The notes: generated by a model not told the origin, from the sequence alone. A stretch of 64,000 nt of DNA from Nitrososphaerota archaeon (GCA_026708305.1 JAPOVD010000001.1:62001-126000), one strand, 5' to 3'; shown: positions 28,340 to 37,524, counted from the first letter of the stretch. Made by a program: numbers and translations.

Positions 28340-29362
28340 CTATGAAATAATTTTACTTAAATTGTCATTACTTATACTTTCTCGTATTTCTTTTGCAATG
28401 CGTCTACCCATACTCATATTTTCGTTATATAATAATGCAGAATATGGAGACCCATTTATATATACATTAGTTCCAGCTACAATTCGTGCCGAAAATTCAA
28501 ATGCTGTAAAATTAGCATTACTATCGTATACGCCTTCTATACAAAAAGGACCAATAATTCCAGGATTAACCAACTTTTTTGATGCTTCAATAAAGCGTTC
28601 TCCTATTGAATATACTTCATCCAACAAAGATTCACGTAGCACCATTGGACTATTTCCTATCACATTAAATGTCAATTCTTTATTAATTTTATTTTGGTTT
28701 GATGCAGGGATTCTTGATAATCCATCTATATTTGATTCATGTCTTTGATCTATCCCAAGAAATTCCAACTCATTTTTGGTTGGTGAATAAAAATATTGTA
28801 AATACACTAAAACACCTGAAATGTATTCTTGAATATACAATTTATCATTTTTATTGATTGTTTTTTTATTGATTAAATTAGACAATTTTTTTTTATATTC
28901 CATTTCATTAGATGCCAAAAAATAACCAGCTCCTCCTGCAGCACCATCTCTTTTTATTATTGATAATTTACAAATCTGAGATGGAGTAAGTATTCTTTTT
29001 GGAGTTGGAATGTTTGCTTTCTTTAACAATTTTTCTTTTTTAATTCTATCTGATTCCCAACGTAAAATCCATTTATTTCCAAATATTGGAATATTTATAG
29101 ATTCAATCTCATTTGAGCTTAACTGTGAAATTAATGTACCGTGTGGAATAAGTATAGAATTATCAAGTTTTTTTGAATATTCTTTTTTTAATATTTCGTT
29201 AAATGAATCAACTAATATTATCTTATCTATAAAATTAAACCGTTTATACAATCTTTCACGTCTTTTCTCACATATTAAAATTGTATTTAACTTCTCATCA
29301 TTAGCTCCTTTAAGTAATTGTAATGCGCAATGCGAGCCAAGTGTAGCTACGCTTTTCATCAT
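28340..29362 (-). CDS. purP: FAICAR synthetase PurP (canonical copy)
   Basis: 340 residues with intact ATP-grasp features: IPIFGNKWILRWESDR, the Gly-rich GAAGGAGYFLAS loop near residue 145, GIDQRHESNIDGLSR and the AFEFSARIVAGTNVY metal-site block. The enzyme makes FAICAR from AICAR, formate and ATP, replacing PurH transformylase in archaea. The frame opens at ATG 29362, only eight residues before GSHC, about 15 fewer than usual. The plus-one frame just upstream (from about 29396, with an ATG at 29369) reads like the missing N-terminal helix and ends KYDEK, so a one-base error or mutation in the A-run at 29353-29356 may have cut the gene. Confidence 0.9.
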   Translation of the reverse strand: MMKSVATLGSHCALQLLKGANDEKLNTILICEKRRERLYKRFNFIDKIILVDSFNEILKKEYSKKLDNSILIPHGTLISQLSSNEIESINIPIFGNKWILRWESDRIKKEKLLKKANIPTPKRILTPSQICKLSIIKRDGAAGGAGYFLASNEMEYKKKLSNLINKKTINKNDKLYIQEYISGVLVYLQYFYSPTKNELEFLGIDQRHESNIDGLSRIPASNQNKINKELTFNVIGNSPMVLRESLLDEVYSIGERFIEASKKLVNPGIIGPFCIEGVYDSNANFTAFEFSARIVAGTNVYINGSPYSALLYNENMSMGRRIAKEIRESISNDNLSKIIS

Positions 29363-29449
29363 ATTTCATTCTTTTTTTTACTATTTTAAAATTATGCTAT
29401 TTTTATTTTTATAAGTAAATTTATTACGTAAGTTATTGTGTTATAGCTA

Positions 29450-30760
29450 ATGAACAATAATAATATGAGCCATACTGATAACTGTATAAAAAGAGATCAT
29501 TATTCTAAAGAATTAAAAAATACAAATGTTGAATTAGTAACAGTAACAGGTTGGATTTCAAGTATACGCAGTCATAAAAACATTAGATTTGTTACAATTC
29601 AAGATCGGTTTGGGGAAATACAAATTGTAGCTAAACGTGGCACATGTAATAATGACATTTTTGATATGATTCCAAAACTAAAAGAACATTCATCAATATC
29701 AGTCAATGGTAAACTACAATCGTCTGAAAAGTCACCTAACGGTGTAGAAATAATACCATTCCAAATAAACATCATTTCTAAAGCTGAAAAAATATCTCCT
29801 TTTAACAATAATGCAAAAACACTAGAAAGCATTGATACGCGATTAGATTTACGTGCAATAGATCTAAGGAGAAAATCATTACGAGATTTATTTTTAATAC
29901 GAAATGAAATATTAAAATCAATTCGTAAATATTTTTATCAGAATTACTTCGTTGAAGTTAATACACCGAAAATAATTTCGACTTCTACTGAAGGTGGATC
30001 GTCTCTATTCCCAGTTTTTTATTATAATAAAGAAGCTTTTTTAGCTCAAAGTCCACAATTATATAAAGAACAACTAACAATGAGTTTTGAAAAAGTTTTT
30101 GAAATATCGTCCATTTTTAGAGCTGAAGCGTCTAGAACTAATAGACATTTATCAGAAGCGATTTCGATAGACTTCGAAGAAGCTTTTGTAAATTATTTTG
30201 ACATTATGGTTCGTCTTGAACATATAATAAAAACTTCGTTGGAAACGTTAAATAGATTTATTAAATGTCAAAATATTGTTATCGATATTCCAAAAACTCA
30301 AGATGTAATTCCCAAATATACTTATGATGATTTAATTAATGAAATACAAAAAACAGGATATGATGTAGAATGGGGAGACGATATTAGTCCTAAACATTTA
30401 AAAAAATTAGGGCTAAATGATTTTTATTTTATAATTGATTGGCCTAATTCAACAAAGCCATTTTATGTTAAAGATAAATCTAAAACAATATCAGAATCAT
30501 TTGATTTAATGTATGGAGATCTTGAAATATCATCTGGTAGTACCAGAATTTCAAATAAAATTGAAATAAAAAACAAGATGCAAAACAAAAGCATGCATAC
30601 AAATTTATTTGATTATCACTTACGTGTTTTTGATTATGGTATGCCACCACATTCTGGATGTGGTATAGGTTTGGAACGATTTTTAATGGTGCTCACTAAT
30701 ACTACTAATATACGCGATGTTTCATTTTATCCACGTGATGTGGATAGATTAATTCCATAA
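29450..30760 (+). CDS. aspS: Aspartyl-tRNA synthetase
   Basis: 436 residues, the archaeal type. An N-terminal OB-fold (VTVTGWISSIRSHKNIRFV) binds the anticodon; class II motif 2 is FRAEASRTNRHLSE and motif 3 is HSGCGIGLERFLMVL. It heads an operon with gatC, gatA and gatB. This linkage suggests a non-discriminating enzyme that also charges tRNA-Asn for amidation, an inference from context. ATG 29465 is an alternative start. Confidence 0.94.
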   Translation: MNNNNMSHTDNCIKRDHYSKELKNTNVELVTVTGWISSIRSHKNIRFVTIQDRFGEIQIVAKRGTCNNDIFDMIPKLKEHSSISVNGKLQSSEKSPNGVEIIPFQINIISKAEKISPFNNNAKTLESIDTRLDLRAIDLRRKSLRDLFLIRNEILKSIRKYFYQNYFVEVNTPKIISTSTEGGSSLFPVFYYNKEAFLAQSPQLYKEQLTMSFEKVFEISSIFRAEASRTNRHLSEAISIDFEEAFVNYFDIMVRLEHIIKTSLETLNRFIKCQNIVIDIPKTQDVIPKYTYDDLINEIQKTGYDVEWGDDISPKHLKKLGLNDFYFIIDWPNSTKPFYVKDKSKTISESFDLMYGDLEISSGSTRISNKIEIKNKMQNKSMHTNLFDYHLRVFDYGMPPHSGCGIGLERFLMVLTNTTNIRDVSFYPRDVDRLIP

Positions 30761-30761
30761 A

Positions 30762-31037
30762 GTGTATCTGTCTTTGATTACAAAATTAGATATCGACAAT
30801 ATTGCTAAGGCTATGAGGATCGAAATAAATAGCACAGATCAATATATTGATGACATTCAAACTGTTATTCAATATTTCACTATGTTGGATAATGTTGACG
30901 TGAATTCAATTCAAATTGAATTACCCGAAACTAACCTCAAAAATTTGCGTAATGATGAGCATATAGAATATGACAATAAATTAATTTATGCATTCAAAAG
31001 TTACAAAAATTTTATACGTTCACCAAAATTGATATAA
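30762..31037 (+). CDS. gatC: GatCAB amidotransferase subunit C
   Basis: 91 residues with the two-helix GatC pattern: IDNIAKAMRIEIN at the start, FTMLDNVDVNSIQ in the middle, and LPETNLKNLRNDE. GatC wraps around GatA and GatB and stabilises them. GTG start one base after the aspS stop; one base separates its stop from gatA. Confidence 0.85.
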   Translation: MYLSLITKLDIDNIAKAMRIEINSTDQYIDDIQTVIQYFTMLDNVDVNSIQIELPETNLKNLRNDEHIEYDNKLIYAFKSYKNFIRSPKLI

Positions 31038-31038
31038 A

Positions 31039-32490
31039 ATGAATTCCAAAATTACTATATCGCAATATGTTGAAAGCGTTAAAAATGGTGATTTTACAGT
31101 TGAAGAATTCTCATTACAAATATTAGAAAACATAAATAAATTTGAAAAAAAATTACATTCGTATATTTCAATTAATGATGATATAATAAAACAAGCAAAA
31201 ATGATAGATTTAAAAATAAAATCACAAGAGAAACTTGGTCAATGTATGGGCGTACCAATATCTATCAAAGACAATATTTGTATCCATGGCATTAAAACTA
31301 CATGTGGTTCAAAATTACTAAAAAATTTTATTGCCCCATATGATGCAACAGTCATTTCGAAATTAAAAAAAGAAGATGCAATATTTGTGGGAAAAACGAA
31401 TATGGATGAGTTTGCAATGGGATCTACTACTGAATTCAGTGCATATGGACTTAGCCGGAATCCATGGAATGTTGATTATGTACCTGGTGGTTCATCTGGT
31501 GGTAGTGCTGTATCTGTTAGTTCTTCAGAAAGCCTTTGTTCTTTAGGCTCAGATACTGGAGGGTCCATACGAAATCCAGCAAGTTTTTGTTCTGTAGTTG
31601 GGCTAAAACCAACATATGGATTAATTAGCAGATTTGGATTAATTTCTTATGCTAATAGTATGGAACAAATTGGACCTATGACAAAAACAGTAAAGGACGC
31701 AGCATTTTTATTGAATATTATTGCAGGGATAGATTCCAAAGATAATACTACAGTTTATAATAACAACGAAAATTATCTTTCGAACTTGGATATAGATCTA
31801 AAAAATAAGAAAATTGGGATTATATCTGAAATGATGGGAAAAGATGCAGATAAGAAGGTATTGAATGCTACTTATGAAGCAATATCAAAATTTGAAGAGT
31901 TAGGAGCCAAATGTGATTTTATATCTTTCAATACTGTTAATTATGCATTAGCGGCTTATTATATAATAACATCTGCAGAAGCTGGAAGTAATTTAGCTAG
32001 ATTTGATAATGTAATTTATGGAGGGTTTAAGTTAGATGCTAATGGATATGATTTTAATACATATATATCAAAAATTAGAAAAAATTTTGGTAAAGAAGTT
32101 ATTAGAAGAATGATAATTGGAGGATTTATTCCATCATCTGGATATGTAGGAAGATATTTTATTAAAGCTTTGAAAATAAAAAGTAAACTTATCATGGAAT
32201 TAAATAAAATATTAAATAATTTTGATGTTGTATTGTCTCCTACTGTTCCAGTAATGCCATTTAAATTTGGAGAAAAACAAGATTCATTATCCATGTATTT
32301 AATTGATTTGAATACTGTCTTGTCTAATCTGACAGGTACTCCTGCTATTTCGATTCCATTTAAATTTGATAATGGATTGCCTATAGGAATGCAATTAATG
32401 ACTAAAGCAATGCAGGAAAAACTCTTATTACAATTCGCATATGCATTAGAAAAAATTACGAATATTAATAATATACCAAGTATAAATTGA
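31039..32490 (+). CDS. gatA: Glutamyl/aspartyl-tRNA amidotransferase subunit A
   Basis: 483 residues of amidase-signature enzyme. The Lys of the Ser-cis-Ser-Lys triad is in VPISIKDNIC (about residue 74), the cis-Ser in GSDTGGSIRNPAS and the nucleophile region in VPGGSSGGSAV. It frees ammonia from glutamine or asparagine for GatB. Its stop overlaps the gatB TTG start. Confidence 0.95.
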   Translation: MNSKITISQYVESVKNGDFTVEEFSLQILENINKFEKKLHSYISINDDIIKQAKMIDLKIKSQEKLGQCMGVPISIKDNICIHGIKTTCGSKLLKNFIAPYDATVISKLKKEDAIFVGKTNMDEFAMGSTTEFSAYGLSRNPWNVDYVPGGSSGGSAVSVSSSESLCSLGSDTGGSIRNPASFCSVVGLKPTYGLISRFGLISYANSMEQIGPMTKTVKDAAFLLNIIAGIDSKDNTTVYNNNENYLSNLDIDLKNKKIGIISEMMGKDADKKVLNATYEAISKFEELGAKCDFISFNTVNYALAAYYIITSAEAGSNLARFDNVIYGGFKLDANGYDFNTYISKIRKNFGKEVIRRMIIGGFIPSSGYVGRYFIKALKIKSKLIMELNKILNNFDVVLSPTVPVMPFKFGEKQDSLSMYLIDLNTVLSNLTGTPAISIPFKFDNGLPIGMQLMTKAMQEKLLLQFAYALEKITNINNIPSIN

Positions 32491-33902
32491 TAAAGATAGG
32501 ATTAGAAATTCATTGTCAATTAACAACAATTAAGAGCAAATTATTTTGTTCATGCGACTCTAATCATCGAAAATACAAACCAAATCTAAACACATGTCCT
32601 ATTTGTCTTGGTATTCCAGGCACGCTTCCGCTAATAAATAAAAATGCTATTAAAAAATCATTATTATTAGCATTAGCTTTGAACTGTAAAATACCAGAAA
32701 AAACATTGTTTTGTAGAAAAAATTATTTTTATCCAGATCTACCAAAAAATTTCCAAATAACACAATTCAACATGGAGGATAAACATTCAAGTATAGGTTA
32801 TGAAGGGCATGTTGCAATTGAAAACAAAATTATTAATATAAATAGAATTCAATTAGAAGAGGATCCAGGAAGAATAAACTATGTTAAAATTTCAGACAAA
32901 TCAAAATTAACCTTAATTGATTATAATCGTTCTGGAGTTTCACTTGTTGAAATTGTTACGCAGCCTGATTTTTCAAACAATGTAGAAATTAAAGAGTTTT
33001 TAAGCTATTTATCTAATTTATTAATTCAGTTGGATATATCAGATCCAACTTTACCTGGTGCAATGAGAACCGATGTCAATATATCTATAGATGATCACAA
33101 CAAGATAGAACTTAAAAATATTAATTCAATACATGATTTAGAAAAAGCAGTTGATTTTGAAATTGTTAGACAAAGTAATTTCATAACTCGTAACCTACAA
33201 ATTCAACAAGAGACTAGGCATTGGGATGAAAAAAGAAAAATTACAACTTTAGCTAGGCGTAAAGAAGATGAACAAGATTATAGGTACATCATAGAACAAG
33301 ATATACCATCGATAACAATTTCACCATATCTGATATCAAAATTAAAAAATAAAATTCCTGAAAATATAAAATCTAAAAAATCTCATTATATGAAATTTGG
33401 TATATCAAATCAGGTTTTAGACACAATTCTTTCTGATCTATATTATACAAGATTATTTGAATCTGCATTTGATGGACAAAATGCTAAGAACATTGCAAAT
33501 ATCATAGCTACTGATTTAATAAGATATTTGAATACAGATGAGAAAAAATCCAAATCTAAACTAACAGCAACACATTTAATAAGATTATCAGAATTAATAG
33601 ACACAAACAAAATTAAACGTGATTTGATCAAAAATATATTGCGGCAAGCTATTGTTACCGGTAATTCAATTGATGTTATCTTGAATGAACTGAAATTACA
33701 TAAAACACTAGATGAAGATAAACTATCAATAATTATTGATAATGTAATAGAGTCAGAACATGATTTGATAAAAAAAATTAATATTAATCCAAATGTTATT
33801 AATTATCTAATAGGAAAAATAATGAAAAAAGCAGGTAATGTACAACCAAAAACAATAATCAATTTACTTAATACTAAAATTAAACTGAATGTTAAAAAAT
33901 AA
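32487..33902 (+). CDS. gatB: Glutamyl/aspartyl-tRNA amidotransferase subunit B
   Basis: 471 residues. The start IGLEIHCQL, a four-cysteine zinc site (FCSCD and CPICLG), the RIQLEEDPGRIN segment and the NRSGVSLVEIVTQPD block are conserved; the C-terminal YqeY-like tail ends in the NVQPKTIINLL helix. It phosphorylates and amidates the mischarged tRNA. TTG start inside the gatA stop (TTGA). Confidence 0.95.
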   Translation: MIKIGLEIHCQLTTIKSKLFCSCDSNHRKYKPNLNTCPICLGIPGTLPLINKNAIKKSLLLALALNCKIPEKTLFCRKNYFYPDLPKNFQITQFNMEDKHSSIGYEGHVAIENKIININRIQLEEDPGRINYVKISDKSKLTLIDYNRSGVSLVEIVTQPDFSNNVEIKEFLSYLSNLLIQLDISDPTLPGAMRTDVNISIDDHNKIELKNINSIHDLEKAVDFEIVRQSNFITRNLQIQQETRHWDEKRKITTLARRKEDEQDYRYIIEQDIPSITISPYLISKLKNKIPENIKSKKSHYMKFGISNQVLDTILSDLYYTRLFESAFDGQNAKNIANIIATDLIRYLNTDEKKSKSKLTATHLIRLSELIDTNKIKRDLIKNILRQAIVTGNSIDVILNELKLHKTLDEDKLSIIIDNVIESEHDLIKKININPNVINYLIGKIMKKAGNVQPKTIINLLNTKIKLNVKK

Positions 33903-35180
33903 TTAACTTTTTTTTTTGTTAGAATTAATTATTTTTTTAATTTCATTTGTTACTTGTGGTAAGAATACACCTACGTCTGACACTATTCCTAATGCTTGCC
34001 ATGTTCCTCGATCTATTATCTTGGTTACAGTGGTTTGGTTTATATCTATTGCAATAACCTTAACTTTAGCTGGTAACATGTTGCCTGTAGCTATTGAGTG
34101 TAACATGGTAGATGCCATAATCACAAGATCTGCATTTTCCAATTGTTTTTTGTATTTTTCTTGCGCTTCCATTATATCAGTTATTACATCTGGTATTGGT
34201 CCATCATCTCTTATAGATCCAGCTAAAACAAATGGAATATTGTTTTTTATACATTCAAACATGATACCTTTTTTTAATTTACCTGTTTTTACCATATTTT
34301 TAATAGAACCAGATTGAAAAACAGAATTTATTGCATACATGTGATTTCTATTTCCATGTAATGCTAATGTACCATCATGAATATTCATGCCAAGAGAGGT
34401 TCCAAGAATTGAATTTTCTATGTCGTGAACAGCTAATGCATTTCCTGCTAGGATGCTATCTATTAAACCTAATTTAATTAATACAGATACTGATTCTGAT
34501 GCTCCGGTATGAATAATTGCGGGACCAGCTACTAAAATGATTTTACCATTTGAATTTTTTATTTTCATTATATCTGAAGCTACTTTTTTTACCATATGAT
34601 TTGTAGGCCTTTCGCTTGAATTATTACTAGTCATAAAATTAAAGACATTATTTTTATCACGCGGACGTTCAATAGGAAAAATCTTTATTCCTGAATCTCC
34701 AACAACTATTTTGTCTCCTTTTTTTATTTCTCTAATAGGTATACATTGTGCAATACTTTTTTTAATTATTATGCATTTGTCCATCATTATGTTCTTAACA
34801 TTTATCCATTTGTTATGATAGAAAACTTTTGTCTCATTATTGGTAGTGCTATAAAAATTATTTGGCATGATCATGTTTCCTGGAGCTGTTTCTATCTTAA
34901 TTTCTTCTTGTTTTGTGTTTATGGCTCCAAGACTATGAGTGAGATCTAAAATTTTATCTAGTTGATTTTGAGTTTTACCCTCAACAATTAGTTTTACATA
35001 GCTTTCATCATTTTTTTTTTTACCAATGGAAATTTCTAATATCTGAAATTCACCATCTAAATCCATTATACCAGAAAAAACTTTAGTTAAAATTAATGAA
35101 TCTATTAGGTGGCCTTGCATTTCTATTTCACGTGAAAACTTGTTGGATTTGTTATATTGAGTATGATTTAATGAAGACAT
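33903..35180 (-). CDS. TIGR00300 LOR/SDH-family protein (ornithine cyclodeaminase-like)
   Basis: 425 residues. An N-terminal LOR/SDH-type region (residues 15-110, with EMQGHLIDSLILTKV and ETAPGNMIMPNNFY) is followed by a Rossmann-like part: VAGPAIIHTGASESV, IDSILAGNALAVHDIE, SLGMNIHDGTLALHGNRNHM and AIDINQTTVTKI. Archaeal members of this family include an ornithine cyclodeaminase that makes proline from ornithine; homologous domains occur in arginine dihydrolase. Which reaction applies here is not decided by sequence. Directly convergent with gatB (no gap). Confidence 0.82.
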   Translation of the reverse strand: MSSLNHTQYNKSNKFSREIEMQGHLIDSLILTKVFSGIMDLDGEFQILEISIGKKKNDESYVKLIVEGKTQNQLDKILDLTHSLGAINTKQEEIKIETAPGNMIMPNNFYSTTNNETKVFYHNKWINVKNIMMDKCIIIKKSIAQCIPIREIKKGDKIVVGDSGIKIFPIERPRDKNNVFNFMTSNNSSERPTNHMVKKVASDIMKIKNSNGKIILVAGPAIIHTGASESVSVLIKLGLIDSILAGNALAVHDIENSILGTSLGMNIHDGTLALHGNRNHMYAINSVFQSGSIKNMVKTGKLKKGIMFECIKNNIPFVLAGSIRDDGPIPDVITDIMEAQEKYKKQLENADLVIMASTMLHSIATGNMLPAKVKVIAIDINQTTVTKIIDRGTWQALGIVSDVGVFLPQVTNEIKKIINSNKKKS

Positions 35181-35182
35181 AG

Positions 35183-35530
35183 TTAAACTGGTAATTTCAC
35201 TTTTCCATGATATTTTGGAATTTTATCTTTTGTTAACATGTTTATGCATTCATTTTTTAGTTGATCATTAACTCCTTGTATTAGTGATTTTGAAATCCCA
35301 TCTTCATCACAAATTGTTATTAGGCATCCATTAGAATTAGATAATACATATCCGCTAAATTTATCTATAATCGCATAAAAATTTTTTTCTCCTACTGGTT
35401 CCCATGAATCAAATTTTTCTTTTATGGCCAAAGCTGGTAATGCCAAATTTGAATCCAGAATTTCATTTAAATACTTTCTAGCTGATTCCACTCTTTTTTG
35501 CCCAATTCTTAATGCATTAAAATATTGCAT
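35183..35530 (-). CDS. Hypothetical protein
   Basis: 115 residues, soluble, not recognised. It starts with a basic helix (ALRIGQKRVESARKYLNEIL), has an FDSWEPVGEKNFYAIIDKFS segment and ends in KIPKYHGKVKLPV. It is 2 bases upstream of the LOR/SDH gene on the same strand, so the two are likely co-translated; this is the only clue to role. Confidence 0.68.
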   Translation of the reverse strand: MQYFNALRIGQKRVESARKYLNEILDSNLALPALAIKEKFDSWEPVGEKNFYAIIDKFSGYVLSNSNGCLITICDEDGISKSLIQGVNDQLKNECINMLTKDKIPKYHGKVKLPV

Positions 35531-35684
35531 TAATACAATTTTGACACATCATAATATATAAAACTAAAGTTGTTACTAGAATGTTTTAAAAATAATCTTA
35601 TAATTTTTAAATTCTTATTTTATTGTTGGTTTTTTTAGCATTCTATTTTATATATTAACTAATAATTATTGATATTGTAACTAA

Positions 35685-36186
35685 TTATTTTGTAGATTTT
35701 AATTTTTTATGAAATCTAATAATTTTTTTTAATTGTCTATTTTTAATTTTATTTCCTACATAATCTAAAAATAAGTTTAATAGTTTATTGTTTTGAGTAT
35801 ATATTCTTGCTTGATATGCTAATTCTAGCTTGTCTACTTCATGTACTAAATTAGCTTCTTTTGTCTTGTTTAAACTATATTCTTCATAGTTCATTATATG
35901 TATTGTGATGTTTTCTGGTAATTTTTGTAAAATTTTTCTTATTGTTGTATTTTCTATAATTACATCATGCTTAGACTTATACTCAAGTATAAGATTGTTT
36001 GTGATGGACTTTGCAAGATCATATAAAATAGACATTTGCGATATTTTTTCTGTATTTAATTTTTCTAGATCTGAAATAATCATTGATATGCATCCTATAC
36101 AATAACTATGAGCTGCAACTGATTTTGATTGTAGAATTCTTAGTTTGTTAATCCATCCATTTTGTTTTATAGTTAAATTTCATCAT
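35685..36186 (-). pseudogene. HD-domain phosphohydrolase, frameshifted and catalytically decayed
   Basis: An intact frame of 132 residues (35685-36083) ends with the LVHEVDKLELAYQARIYTQ block of YfbR/HDDC2-like HD hydrolases. The same frame stays open upstream without a normal start and encodes GWINKL and SVAAHSYCIG, the first His motif of the family. The usual N terminus (MMKFNYKTK) is in the neighbouring frame from ATG 36186. The two join if one A is dropped from the four-A run at 36160-36163, giving about 167 residues, the family size. The HD doublet reads YD (SILYDLAKS) and the following Glu and Gly-Asp are Lys and Asn-Asn, so the active site looks lost. If the frameshift is not real, a 132-residue protein from ATG 36083 remains. 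Confidence 0.65.
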
Positions 36187-36307
36187 TATATCTAAAAACT
36201 CAAAATTTTTTACATTCTAAATATGTTAACATGATAATTTAGTTGTATAATTAATAAAATTTTATGAATATTAAATAATGTTAATAATGTTATAATTATG
36301 GTTTGAT

Positions 36308-36844
36308 ATGAAGATATACACAAAATCCGGAGATGCAGGATTCACTAGTATTCAAAATAATGTACGTATTTTAAAATCTAACATCCGTATCAAAGCTTAT
36401 GGGACTATAGATGAAGTAAATTCCTCGTTAGGAATAATATTATCATATGATTTAGATAATGATATTCGCGAATTATTAATTAAAATACAAAACTTGCTTT
36501 TTATTGTAGGGGCAGATTTATCTAATCGTAATACAAAAAATACAAATACTGTAACTCCTGACATGGTAGATTATTTAGAAAACAACATAGATTTATTTGA
36601 AAATGAGCTGCCAACATTACAAAATTTTATAATTCCAGGAGGAAATGTCATATCGTCTCATATACATTTATCAAGATCTATAATCAGAAGATCTGAAACA
36701 TATGTAGTTGAACTTGCACAAATGGAATATGTTAATAAATTTGTTGTTAAATTTCTTAACCGTTTATCTGATTTATTTTTTGTTATTGCAAGATTAATCA
36801 ATAAAAGACATAATATTCCAGATATAATTTGGAGTCCTACATAG
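36308..36844 (+). CDS. Cob(I)alamin adenosyltransferase, PduO type
   Basis: 178 residues. The start MKIYTKSGDAGFTSI is the ATP-binding motif, RRSETYVVEL near residue 122 carries the conserved Arg-Glu pair, and FLNRLSDLFFVIAR is the C-terminal signature. It converts cob(I)alamin to adenosylcobalamin, needed for example by methylmalonyl-CoA mutase. It stands alone, upstream of tRNA-Phe. Confidence 0.92.
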   Translation: MKIYTKSGDAGFTSIQNNVRILKSNIRIKAYGTIDEVNSSLGIILSYDLDNDIRELLIKIQNLLFIVGADLSNRNTKNTNTVTPDMVDYLENNIDLFENELPTLQNFIIPGGNVISSHIHLSRSIIRRSETYVVELAQMEYVNKFVVKFLNRLSDLFFVIARLINKRHNIPDIIWSPT

Positions 36845-36880
36845 AAACATTAAATTCGTATATGAATTAAATTTTGCTAT

Positions 36881-36954
36881 GCCACGGTAGCTCAGCATGG
36901 GAGAGCACTCGGCTGAAGACCGAGCTGTCGCGCGTTCAAATCACGCCCGTGGCA
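36881..36954 (+). tRNA. tRNA-Phe (GAA)
   Basis: A full cloverleaf: acceptor GCCACGG / CCGTGGC with discriminator A, D arm GCTC...GAGC, anticodon arm CTCGG-CTGAAGA-CCGAG with anticodon GAA, and a GTTCAAATC T loop. No intron and no encoded CCA. The T stem has one C-A mismatch (position 52-62) next to the closing G-C pair. A TATATG box lies at 36859-36864, a plausible promoter element. Confidence 0.95.
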
Positions 36955-37016
36955 TGAAAATATAGTAACATAAAGCATAATGTTTTAATATATTGCATTC
37001 TTTTTTTCCGATCATA

Positions 37017-37214
37017 ATGGTAAAAAAATTCGAAAATAAAAAACAAAAAAAAAACAAAATGAAACCAAAAAACAAAAATCAAATTGCTGATGAAATAATT
37101 GAAGATTCTGGAATAATTGTGATAGATGACAACTTTAAAACAGATAAAAATGCTGAACTTGAAGAAAGAAAAGCATATCTTGAAGAAGCTAAATCTCAAG
37201 ACGCATTTGATTAA
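37017..37214 (+). CDS. Small bipolar charged protein
   Basis: About 65 residues: a Lys/Asn-rich first third (MVKKFENKKQKKNKMKPKNK) followed by an acidic half (DEIIEDSGIIVIDDN, then ELEERKAYLEEAKSQ). No known family recognised. The charge split suggests nucleic-acid or ribosome contact, which is only inference. The ATG at 37017 is used; an upstream TTG at 36993 is unlikely. An opposite-strand frame of similar length is Phe-rich and looks like an antisense shadow. Confidence 0.5.
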   Translation: MVKKFENKKQKKNKMKPKNKNQIADEIIEDSGIIVIDDNFKTDKNAELEERKAYLEEAKSQDAFD

Positions 37215-37284
37215 TTTTGGTCTATTTTTTTATTTGTTTTTATATAATACGAATGTTTATCAATGCTATTAATCATTGACTTAT

Positions 37285-37524
37285 ATGCGTGCTTTATGTT
37301 TAGTAAACACTAAACCAAATACAGTTGATGTTGTAATTCAATACATAAAGAAAAAAAACAAAATAGTAAAGGAAATTATCTCTGTTACAGGGCGAGCTGA
37401 TATAGGAATCATTTATCAAGGCACAATCAACGAAATAAACAATGCAGTTATTGATTTAAAAAAAATAAAAGAAATTGTATCTACTGAGACAATGATAGAA
37501 GTAGAGGTTAATTTAGGTTGGTAA
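37285..37524 (+). CDS. Stand-alone Lrp/AsnC effector (RAM) domain, copy 1
   Basis: About 79 residues forming a single RAM-type alpha/beta domain (MRALCLVNTKPNTVDVVIQY, then ISVTGRADIGIIYQG, ending TETMIEVEV), the ligand-binding half of Lrp/AsnC regulators, without the DNA-binding part. Such proteins oligomerise with Lrp regulators or sense amino acids. ATG 37285 chosen over TTG 37276. It overlaps copy 2 by 7 bases. Confidence 0.78.
   Translation: MRALCLVNTKPNTVDVVIQYIKKKNKIVKEIISVTGRADIGIIYQGTINEINNAVIDLKKIKEIVSTETMIEVEVNLGW

Noticed and set aside
36936-37199. Phe-rich 87-codon frame on the minus strand opposite the small charged protein and tRNA end
   Set aside because: It overlaps the tRNA 3-prime end and its composition (mostly Phe/Ile from A-runs on the other strand) is that of an antisense shadow.
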